Shown one piece after another: positions 56,014-62,905 of a stretch of DNA of 64,000 bases. The position numbers and the translations under genes were made by a program. The notes under the pieces are model-generated. The model did no database searches. It had not been told where the DNA came from and saw only the letters and a program-made list of their open reading frames with translations. Position 1 is the stretch's first letter; every line of letters starts with the position of its first letter. Source of the stretch: an uncultured Lachnospiraceae bacterium (GTDB lineage Bacteria; Bacillota; Clostridia; Lachnospirales; Lachnospiraceae); the NCBI GenBank assembly GCA_946554445.1, contig CAMNSD010000009.1, positions 1 through 64,000 on the forward strand, in the 5' to 3' direction.

Positions 56014-57345
56014 TCAATAGCCATATCTCTTTCTATACTTTAAGAACATAACCGCAGACAAGACAAGGGCCATCAATTCCGCCGCCGGTGTCGCCAGCCA
56101 GATACCGTTCACACCGAGAAAAATTGGCAGTACGATCATCGTGATCAGCATGAACACAAACGACCGGGAAAATGCCAAAACGGCCGAAACGATACCATTG
56201 GAGAGCGCCGTGAACATCCCACCGGCAAAAATATTGAAGCCGATAAAGAATAGGGCAATCGTACAGATCCTGTTCCCGGTCACTGCCAAATCATACACCG
56301 GATTATCCGGGCGGGCAAAGACAGATACCAAAGGCCTGGTCATGATGAAAGATACCGCCACCGTCACCACCGAAATCACCGCGATCACGCGCAGGCTGAC
56401 CGTCACTAACTTCTTTAACTTCTCATGATTCTGTTCTCCATAATAAAAACTGAGCATAGGTGCCACACCATAAGAATACCCTGTATACAAAGAACTTGCA
56501 AACATAAGTACATACATGATGATCGTGACTGCCGCCACGCCGTCCTCTCCCACATAATGGAGCATGGTCCAGTTGAACATCATGGTGATGATACCTGTGA
56601 CAAGCGCCGTGGCCATCTCGGAACATCCGTTGGTGGCAGCATTCATAAGGACTTTCAGGCGGCATACCGGTTTCTTAAAATGCAGCAGACTCTTTTTGCG
56701 GCTGAATACCAGCAACCCCACAATAGCTGTCACCGAGTATCCCAGACCGGTAGCAATCGCCGCTCCACTGATCCCCATATGAAATCCCGCGATAAATACC
56801 CAATCCAGTACCATGTTCAGGACGCCGCCGGTCACCGAACAGACCAGTGACAGCGTAGCCTTCTCACTGGCGATCATATACAGTGTAAAATTATTCATCA
56901 GCAGAATAGGTACTGTAAAGAGAAGGTAACGGCTCAAATACTCCACACAGTATCCGGCTACATCCGCAGAAAGATTCATGCCCGCAAAAATGCGATTCAT
57001 CAACAGATATCCTAACAGGCACATCACAAATCCCACAAAAACGTTCACCAGAATCAAGAAGGTAAAATCCTCCTTCGCCTCCTCCTGTTTCTGCTCTCCC
57101 ATCTTCTTCATGATCACTGCGCTCCCGCCGGTGGCAAGCATTGTGGAAATAGCTGTCACAAGCTGAATGATCGGGGCTGTCAGATTAATGGCCGACAACG
57201 CGTTCGTACCAATCAAATTAGATACGAACAGACCGTCCACCATGGTATAAAAAGACATAAAAACCGTCATTGCAATCGTGGGAACAGCAAATTTTAAAAT
57301 ATTTTTTAGGGTTACAGGTTTTCCATACACATTTGTGTCTTTCAT
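56014..57345 (-). CDS. MATE family efflux transporter (MepA-like)
   Basis: 443 residues and twelve helices. Landmarks: LKNILKFAVPTIAMTVFMSFYTMVDGLFVSNLIGTNALSAINLTAPIIQLV, GGSAVIMKKMGEQKQEEAKEDF, and in the second half NGCSEMATALVTGIITMMFNWTML and SYGVAPMLSFYYGEQNHEKLKKL. These fit the MepA/DinF-like branch with Na+/H+-driven multidrug export. GGAGG lies six bases before the ATG. A promoter with an operator-like palindrome lies about 90 bases upstream. Confidence 0.9.
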   Translation of the reverse strand: MKDTNVYGKPVTLKNILKFAVPTIAMTVFMSFYTMVDGLFVSNLIGTNALSAINLTAPIIQLVTAISTMLATGGSAVIMKKMGEQKQEEAKEDFTFLILVNVFVGFVMCLLGYLLMNRIFAGMNLSADVAGYCVEYLSRYLLFTVPILLMNNFTLYMIASEKATLSLVCSVTGGVLNMVLDWVFIAGFHMGISGAAIATGLGYSVTAIVGLLVFSRKKSLLHFKKPVCRLKVLMNAATNGCSEMATALVTGIITMMFNWTMLHYVGEDGVAAVTIIMYVLMFASSLYTGYSYGVAPMLSFYYGEQNHEKLKKLVTVSLRVIAVISVVTVAVSFIMTRPLVSVFARPDNPVYDLAVTGNRICTIALFFIGFNIFAGGMFTALSNGIVSAVLAFSRSFVFMLITMIVLPIFLGVNGIWLATPAAELMALVLSAVMFLKYRKRYGY

Positions 57346-57431
57346 ACTCTTCCTCCATTCCGAAACACCATACGCCGGGATGACAAATCCCGGACCAAAG
57401 TTTCTTTTTCTCTTTCTTCTTCACGGAGTAG

Positions 57432-57460
57432 CATATACCGTACAGTAACTGTATGGTCAA
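57432..57460 (-). promoter_or_regulatory. MATE gene promoter with palindrome in its spacer
   Basis: Minus strand TTGACC (57460-57455), 17 bases, TATATG (57437-57432). The spacer contains TACAGT-A-ACTGTA (57441-57453), a 13-base palindrome well placed for a repressor. Confidence 0.6.
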
Positions 57461-57477
57461 GTCTTTTTATAAATTTC

Positions 57478-57506
57478 TTGCATTACGCTTCAAAGTAGAT
57501 TATGAT
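57478..57506 (+). promoter_or_regulatory. Promoter of the cobalamin riboswitch operon
   Basis: TTGCAT (57478-57483), a 17-base spacer and TATGAT (57501-57506), ending seven bases before the riboswitch. Confidence 0.6.
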
Positions 57507-57513
57507 GATACAA

Positions 57514-57660
57514 GAACAGGTGCCCGCAAGGGAGAATAGGGAAGTAAGTTACACTTCACGGTCACGCCGCTGTATGGGAGGAGTGCAGATCGATATGCCA
57601 CTGGGAAACCGGGAAGGCGCATCTGTGCCGGGATACCTTAGTCAGAATACCTGCCTGTTT
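57514..57660 (+). ncRNA. Cobalamin (B12) riboswitch
   Basis: The order of conserved segments fits the cobalamin riboswitch: P1 strand AACAGG (57515-57520), GTGCCCGCAAGGGAGAATAGGGAA, CACGGTCACGCCGCTGTAT, GGAGTGC, the B12-box-like ATGCCACTGGGAAACCGGGAAGG, AGTCAGAATACCTGCCTGTT closing P1 (57654-57659). A terminator about 50 bases downstream suggests transcriptional control: B12 present, operon off. Confidence 0.93.
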
Positions 57661-57710
57661 GGGTAAAATCATGTGTTACGAGGGATGACAGCATGATGAT
57701 AGCTTAGTTT

Positions 57711-57743
57711 AGGCTGCCCGAAATTTCCCGGCAGCCTTTTTTT
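57711..57743 (+). terminator. Riboswitch expression-platform terminator
   Basis: GGCTGCC (57712-57718) pairs with GGCAGCC (57730-57736), followed by TTTTTTTG. It lies between the riboswitch and the DUF4430 gene. Confidence 0.88.
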
Positions 57744-57801
57744 GTATTATATGGAATCGCTATTTTCATACTGCCATCCTGCATAAAGATGGGAGGAACT
57801 T

Positions 57802-58209
57802 ATGAAAACAGAACAGAAAAACATCAAACGCTCAATCTTGGCCATTGCCGCACTGCTCATCGTTATCGCGGCGCTCTTTGGCATCTATCAATTCACAAAA
57901 GGCGCTGTCTCACAGGGAGCAAAGACCATTACCGTTGAAGTGTTCCACAAAGACGGCTCACAGAAAACTTTTAACTACCATACGGACAGGGAATACCTAG
58001 GGGAAGTGCTCACCGATGAAGAACTTGTCTCAGGCGAAATCGGTGCTTACGGCATGTTTATCACCACCGTAGACGGTGAGACCGCGGACGATACTAATCA
58101 GGAATGGTGGTGTATCACCAAGGACAGCGGACAACTCAACACTTCCGCAGACCAGACACCTATTGCAGACGGCGATCAATACGAATTGACTCTTACGGCA
58201 GGATACTGA
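57802..58209 (+). CDS. DUF4430 (transcobalamin-like) membrane-anchored protein
   Basis: 135 residues. One N-terminal membrane anchor (about 10-30, SILAIAALLIVIAALFGIYQF) and an extracellular DUF4430 domain (TITVEVFHKDGSQKTFNYHTDREYLGEVLTDEELVSGEIGAYGMFITTVDGETADDTNQEWWCITKDSGQLNTSADQTPIADGDQYELTLTAGY). This matches the C-terminal domain of transcobalamin/intrinsic factor, seen with Trp-Trp and the closing beta-strand. Under B12 riboswitch control and next to an ECF S component, it is best read as a surface corrinoid-capture protein. GGGAGGAA precedes the ATG. Confidence 0.88.
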   Translation: MKTEQKNIKRSILAIAALLIVIAALFGIYQFTKGAVSQGAKTITVEVFHKDGSQKTFNYHTDREYLGEVLTDEELVSGEIGAYGMFITTVDGETADDTNQEWWCITKDSGQLNTSADQTPIADGDQYELTLTAGY

Positions 58210-58214
58210 TTGCC

Positions 58215-58748
58215 ATGCAGACACAAAAGAACGGTCATGTTAACAAAACGATACAACTCGTCACCATGGGAGCGCTCAGCGGCATCCTGCTGGCGGGACA
58301 GCTTGGCCTGGCATTTCTTCCTAATATTGAAGTAGTCAGCACCCTGATCATCCTGTATACCCTGACCTACAAAAAGCGCGTCTTTCCAGTGATTTTAACC
58401 TTTGTTCTTCTGGAAGGGATCGTATTCGGGTTCGGGATTTGGTGGATCAGCTACCTGTACGTGTGGAACATTCTGGCCCTTATCACGTTGGCATTGCAGA
58501 AAATGGATTCCGCCCTCCTCTGGGCCGTAGTTTCCGGAGCTTTCGGATTACTGTTTGGTGCCTTATGCGCCATTCCCTATCTGATCACCGGCGGTCCTGG
58601 CGCCGCACTCGCCTACTGGAGCGCCGGAATCCCCTATGACATTCTCCACTGCGGCGGCAATTTTGTGCTCACACTGGTTCTGTATCGGCCTATGCTTCGT
58701 CTGTTAAAATATTTGCAGACCGCCCTGCAGCAGAATCAGGAAATTTAA
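58215..58748 (+). CDS. ECF transporter substrate-capture (S) component, probably for cobalamin or a precursor
   Basis: 177 residues, six hydrophobic helices, the size of ECF S components (TIQLVTMGALSGILLAGQLGLAFLPNIEVVSTLIILYTL ... GAFGLLFGALCAIPYLITGGPGAALAYWSAGIPYDILHCGGNFVLTLVLYRPM). Substrate assignment rests on the riboswitch and DUF4430 neighbour, not on residues I can read. No EcfA/EcfT genes are near, so it must use the shared group II ECF module. The ATG lies five bases after the DUF4430 stop. It ends six bases before the convergent ATPase gene. Confidence 0.85.
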   Translation: MQTQKNGHVNKTIQLVTMGALSGILLAGQLGLAFLPNIEVVSTLIILYTLTYKKRVFPVILTFVLLEGIVFGFGIWWISYLYVWNILALITLALQKMDSALLWAVVSGAFGLLFGALCAIPYLITGGPGAALAYWSAGIPYDILHCGGNFVLTLVLYRPMLRLLKYLQTALQQNQEI

Positions 58749-58754
58749 GTTCCC

Positions 58755-60008
58755 CTATAATTCCAGGGAATCCTGCCGCAGCAGGAAATCATATACGTTC
58801 ATCATCAGTATACCCTCATCATTATAAAAAGGTTTGGGGGTATCTGAGGTGATTATGATTTTCTTAAACGAATCATTAATTTTTAAAAACGGTCTTATTT
58901 CCTGTGCTATCTTTTCCTCGCTGATAAGCATATAGGCTGACTGAATATAATATTTCTTAGATCCTTTCTTACAAATAAAATCGACTTCTAACTGTTTCTT
59001 TACAGGTTTTTTATTTTTACCCGATTCTACAATAGAAAGATTCCCTACATCGACATGAAATCCCCGTATTTTAAGTTCATTGTAGATTACATTTTCCATA
59101 GAATGGGTTACTTCTATTTGTCTGAAATTAATTCTCGAATTTCTAAGCCCCATATCTGTAAAATAATATTTCATCGGTGTGCCAATATAAGATTTTCCTT
59201 TGATATCATAGCGTCTTGCCTCTTCAATCAAAAAAGCATCCTCCAGATATTCAATATACTTCGTAATAGTCGTGGCTGTTATTTTGGATTGATTCACACT
59301 CTTAAATGTATTCTGAAGTTTATTCGGATTGGTCAAAGATCCTATTGACGATGCCAGCACATCCACAAGAGATTCCATCTCACCAATATTTTTTATTTTA
59401 TTTCGTTTCACAATATCACTGATATAAGTTTCTTGAAACAAATTATCCAGCATTGCCATTTTCTGTTCTTCTGTCTGCGCCAGAACAACAAGCGGAATCC
59501 CTCCATAAGTGATATATTCGTCCCATCCATCGTAACGATTTCCATCATAAATACTCATGAACTCTGAGAAGCTTAACGGATACATAGTAACCTCATCGCC
59601 TCTGCCTCCAAATTCCGTTGCAATATCCCTGGAAAGAAATTTGGCATTACTTCCGGTTACATAGACATCACAATTTTTATTATCTGACAGACCATTAAGA
59701 ACACTCACAAACTCTCCTAACATCTGTACTTCGTCTAAAAGGAAATAATATTTTCCCCCATCCTGAATCTGTTCTTTTGCCCACGGATAGAATATTCTGG
59801 GATCCCTATAGTCTATATTGTCAAACAGATCAAACGCCATTTCAATAATATGACTTTCATCTATTCCATTCTCCAACAAATGCTCTTTAAATAGAGTACG
59901 AAGTAAAAATGATTTTCCGCATCTTCTAATCCCGGTTACAATTTTAATCAAACCATTATTTTTACGTCTTATCAATTTTTCCAAATAATAGTCTCTTTTA
60001 ATCCTCAT
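58755..60008 (-). CDS. AAA+ ATPase with DUF4143 C-terminal domain (copy 1)
   Basis: 417 residues. Walker A GIRRCGKSFLL near 25-35 and Walker B YYFLLDEVQML near 100, then VTGSNAKFLSRDIATEFGGRGDE sensor region. The C-terminal DUF4143 part ends in a PD-(D/E)xK-like core LEVDFICKKGSKKYYIQSAY (about 343-362), in which the usual final Lys reads Gln. Family function is unknown; such proteins are often linked to mobile or stress loci. A close paralogue lies at 61114-62409. AGGAG precedes the ATG, and two related palindromic repeats lie just upstream. Confidence 0.85.
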   Translation of the reverse strand: MRIKRDYYLEKLIRRKNNGLIKIVTGIRRCGKSFLLRTLFKEHLLENGIDESHIIEMAFDLFDNIDYRDPRIFYPWAKEQIQDGGKYYFLLDEVQMLGEFVSVLNGLSDNKNCDVYVTGSNAKFLSRDIATEFGGRGDEVTMYPLSFSEFMSIYDGNRYDGWDEYITYGGIPLVVLAQTEEQKMAMLDNLFQETYISDIVKRNKIKNIGEMESLVDVLASSIGSLTNPNKLQNTFKSVNQSKITATTITKYIEYLEDAFLIEEARRYDIKGKSYIGTPMKYYFTDMGLRNSRINFRQIEVTHSMENVIYNELKIRGFHVDVGNLSIVESGKNKKPVKKQLEVDFICKKGSKKYYIQSAYMLISEEKIAQEIRPFLKINDSFKKIIITSDTPKPFYNDEGILMMNVYDFLLRQDSLEL

Positions 60009-60020
60009 GGCATTTACTCC

Positions 60021-60135
60021 TAAAAGATATTTCGGTTAGTTTTAACCTCAATTTCTTATAGTATACCTCATATCCAAAATTTTTTAAAGTATTTAAAAGA
60101 TATTTCGGTTAATTTTAACCAAAATATCTTTTAAA
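60021..60135. repeat. Operator-like repeat pair upstream of DUF4143 copy 1
   Basis: TAAAAGATATTTCGGTTAGT plus TTTAACC (60021-60047) recurs with one change at 60094-60120. The second copy is half of a 44-bp near-perfect palindrome (60092-60135) built of TTTAAAAGATATTT, a central GGTTAATTTTAACC and AAATATCTTTTAAA with a single mismatched pair. The palindrome lies about 85-125 bases before the start codon. Confidence 0.85.
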
Positions 60136-60192
60136 AAGTCCCATCCATAAATATATCCATATAAAAAAAGTAATTTGCTCCGCAGAATAACA

Positions 60193-60259
60193 AATCGAGC
60201 AAGCTCGATTGCGAGATCCGCTTCGCGGCCTCGGATAAGCGGAAGACTTTCCTATACCA
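60193..60259 (+). repeat. Structured intergenic repeat, locus D
   Basis: Leading hairpin AATCGAGC-AA-GCTCGATT (60193-60210), the same stem as at locus C. Then GCGAGATCCGC-TTC-GCGGCCTCGG (60211-60233), ATAAGCGGAAGACTTTCCTATACC. Single copy, between the GNAT gene and the palindrome of the DUF4143 gene. Confidence 0.9.
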
Positions 60260-60299
60260 TAAAAAAGCCAGACGTTTATATCGTCCAGCCTTTTATATA

Positions 60300-60722
60300 C
60301 TATGAAATTGCCTTAATCAAAAACATCTCCATCGGCTGCTCATAGCCCGGAACATCAATGACAAACCCGCCGCAGTCCCGATAACCCAGCTTCCTATAGA
60401 AATGCTGGGCGTCTTCGTCCACCTGCGTGGAAGTCAGAACCATGCCATATCCCTGGGCTTTCATGTCTGCTTCCCAATATTCCATAAGTTCTCTGCCATA
60501 CCCCCTGTTTCGATACCTTTCAGCCACAAAGAGCATGGTACAAAAGGGGGTACTGTCCCAGAAAAGATTGTATCTTAATAAACCCGCTGGCTTGCCATCT
60601 GCCGTGATGATATAACCACTTTTATCACGGACTTTATTTACAAACTCTGATTGCGGCAAGTGACTGTCCAGGCTGTACCAGAACGCTTTATCCTCTGCCT
60701 GCACATATCTGATTTCTGTCAT
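60300..60722 (-). CDS. GNAT family N-acetyltransferase
   Basis: 140 residues, one GNAT domain: YIITADGKPAGLLRYNLFWDSTPFCTMLFVAERYRNRGYGRELMEYWEADMKAQGY, with the acetyl-CoA loop RYRNRGYG and the closing DAQHFYRKLGYRDCG. The substrate is unknown. GGGAG lies eight bases before the ATG. It ends about 40 bases past repeat locus D and is preceded by a small membrane protein gene on the same strand. Confidence 0.9.
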   Translation of the reverse strand: MTEIRYVQAEDKAFWYSLDSHLPQSEFVNKVRDKSGYIITADGKPAGLLRYNLFWDSTPFCTMLFVAERYRNRGYGRELMEYWEADMKAQGYGMVLTSTQVDEDAQHFYRKLGYRDCGGFVIDVPGYEQPMEMFLIKAIS

Positions 60723-60762
60723 ACTTGTTACTCCCGTGTTATCTACTCTTACATTTCACACA

Positions 60763-61023
60763 TCATTGCAGGCTTTCCGCTTCTTCCTGCACGTCCTCCT
60801 CTGTATCCTCCTCCAAAACAACGGAAGCAAATTTGGACATTAAGGGAATATAGGTGGCCGCAAAAACAGCTACGGCTGCTATTCCTACCGGTTTCCGGTT
60901 CTTTTCCGGTATGTGAATGCCAACCAGAACTCCCATAGCAAAGAGGCAAAATTTGAGGAGCGCAAAGTCTTTCCAGGTACTTTGCCTGATGTATTTGTCC
61001 GCGTAATGAAATAGCTCTTTCAT
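60763..61023 (-). CDS. Small membrane protein (phosphate-permease-like annotation)
   Basis: 86 residues with two hydrophobic helices (LLKFCLFAMGVLVGIHIP and PVGIAAVAVFAATYIPLMSKF) and an acidic tail. Such proteins in Lachnospiraceae are often labelled permease of a phosphate ABC transporter, without evidence. GGGAGGG lies before the ATG. It is probably co-transcribed with the GNAT gene 40 bases downstream. Confidence 0.8.
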   Translation of the reverse strand: MKELFHYADKYIRQSTWKDFALLKFCLFAMGVLVGIHIPEKNRKPVGIAAVAVFAATYIPLMSKFASVVLEEDTEEDVQEEAESLQ

Positions 61024-61113
61024 AAATATAACCCTCCCTTTTCAAAATTTATATTATTATATGCTTATATCATAACATGACTATCCTCAATCGAACAGTG
61101 CCTCTTTTGCCGC

Positions 61114-62409
61114 TCAGCCTTCCATACTTGCCGGATTGAGCAGGAAATCATAGATATTTAACGTCAGAATACCGTACTCATCATAATGGGCCGGTACTAC
61201 ATCCCTGGTGACGATAATTTTCTTAAAAGAATCATCTATTTTGCGAAATGGTCTTATTTCCTGTACTCTTTTCTCTTCATCAGGAACCAAATAGGCTGAT
61301 TGAATGTAATATCTTGCCGAACCCAGATTACACACAAAATCGACTTCGAGCTGTTTGCGTATCACTTTTCCCGCCTTATCTTTCTCCGCTATTGGTACAA
61401 CACCGATATCCACACGATAACCACGCATACACAGTTCATTATAAATCATGTTTTCCATACAGTGTGTCTGTTCAAACTGACGGAAATGAATCCGGGCATT
61501 CCGAAGTCCCAAATCTGAAAAATAATATTTTTTCGGCGTTTCAATATATGACTTCCCCTTAATATCGTACCGCTGTGCTGACGCGATCAAAAAAGAGTCC
61601 TCCAAACAATCCAGATATTTCTTGATTGTATTGGACGTTATCTTGGATTTTTTTACGGTTCTGAATGTATTCTTCAGCTTTTCCGGATTGGTCAGGGAAC
61701 CGATTGCAGAAGACAGGATGTTGAGCAGATCCTCAAGTTCTCCCTCATTCCTCAATTTGTTCCGCCTGTAGATATCCCTGATATAAATTTCACTGAACAG
61801 ATTTTCCAAAACTGCCGCTTTTTCCCCCGCCCCATCACGGAGAACTACTAATGGAATCCCTCCATAAAGCATGTATTCTGAAAGTCCCTCGTATTTATCT
61901 CCTTTGTATACAGACATAAACTCTGCAAAATTCAGGGGATACATGTGAATCTCATCCCCACGCCCTGCAAATTCCGTAATGATATCTTTCGATAAAAATT
62001 TTGCATTGCTTCCCGTCACATAGACATCCATATTATTTTTGCGCAGATACCCGTTCAATACAGCCTCAAAACAGTCAAGCATCTGCACCTCGTCCAGCAA
62101 AAGATAATACATTCCCTGATCCGTCATCTGGCCACGGATATACGCCATAAATTTTTCCGGATCAGCCCGCCTTTTTTCCTTTTCCATTTTGATAAGACTT
62201 TCCCCGATCATGGTAAGGTCTTCGGCCGAATCAAAGGCAAAGCGTATAATATGACGCTCGTCCACACCTGTTTCCAAAAGATAATTGTAAAAAATAGTAT
62301 TTAACAGATACGATTTGCCACACCTGCGGATACCAGTTATCACCTTAATCAGGCCATTGTTCTTTCTGTTTATCAGCTTATGCAGGTAAAAATCGCGTTT
62401 GATTTCCAT
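61114..62409 (-). CDS. AAA+ ATPase with DUF4143 C-terminal domain (copy 2)
   Basis: 431 residues, a clear paralogue of the gene at 58755-60008: EIKRDFYLHKLINRKNNGLIKVITGIRRCGKSYLLNT, YYLLLDEVQMLDCFEAV, VTGSNAKFLSKDIITEFAGRGDE, RNKLRNEGELEDLLNILSSAIGSLTNPEKLKNTF, and the C-terminal LEVDFVCNLGSARYYIQSAY with the same Gln in place of Lys. The start at 62409 follows GGAG by eight bases; 21 further upstream codons are open without a site. The upstream palindrome of copy 1 is not found here. Confidence 0.85.
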   Translation of the reverse strand: MEIKRDFYLHKLINRKNNGLIKVITGIRRCGKSYLLNTIFYNYLLETGVDERHIIRFAFDSAEDLTMIGESLIKMEKEKRRADPEKFMAYIRGQMTDQGMYYLLLDEVQMLDCFEAVLNGYLRKNNMDVYVTGSNAKFLSKDIITEFAGRGDEIHMYPLNFAEFMSVYKGDKYEGLSEYMLYGGIPLVVLRDGAGEKAAVLENLFSEIYIRDIYRRNKLRNEGELEDLLNILSSAIGSLTNPEKLKNTFRTVKKSKITSNTIKKYLDCLEDSFLIASAQRYDIKGKSYIETPKKYYFSDLGLRNARIHFRQFEQTHCMENMIYNELCMRGYRVDIGVVPIAEKDKAGKVIRKQLEVDFVCNLGSARYYIQSAYLVPDEEKRVQEIRPFRKIDDSFKKIIVTRDVVPAHYDEYGILTLNIYDFLLNPASMEG

Positions 62410-62563
62410 GAAGGTTTCTCCTCTACAAAGGATTTTTGCAACTTTTTGCATATTTCTTTTATATACTACCAAATCATTATGAAAATATCAATCTTATTCT
62501 TGCGCGTATGCAACAATTCGTTTAAAGTAAATTTTATCAGACATTATTTATTTTTAGGAGAGC

Positions 62564-62839
62564 GTGAAAATAGTGAAAAAGATACATTGGAAAATTTTAA
62601 ACGCAGCATTATGGATAGAGATTGTTTTGTCCTATTTCTTACCTTTCAGGGTAACCAACGACTTTCAGTATCAGGTCGGGTTCCCGATATCATTTATCTC
62701 TGTTTATGATACCAAACCTAGCATCAATCCGTTTATGTCCATGCATTTTAACCCCCTTGGATTTGTGTTGGATGTGGTTGTCATTTATCTGCTCATTACA
62801 GGTCTTATAAAATTATATCAAAAAAAGAGAACCCCGTAG
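62564..62839 (+). CDS. Small two-helix membrane protein of unknown function
   Basis: 91 residues from a GTG with AGGAG three bases upstream; an alternative GTG lies three codons further. It has an N-terminal helix (ILNAALWIEIVLSYFLPF), an extracytoplasmic loop with many aromatic residues, and a C-terminal helix (GFVLDVVVIYLLITGLIKLY) with a KKRTP tail. No family is recognised. It is convergent with the MATE gene at the window edge. Confidence 0.65.
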   Translation: MKIVKKIHWKILNAALWIEIVLSYFLPFRVTNDFQYQVGFPISFISVYDTKPSINPFMSMHFNPLGFVLDVVVIYLLITGLIKLYQKKRTP

Positions 62840-62905
62840 GGCTCCCTCTCGGTCTCAGGCATCTCAAGCTTCTGAAACCTTATCCACAGATTATAATATC
62901 CAAAC

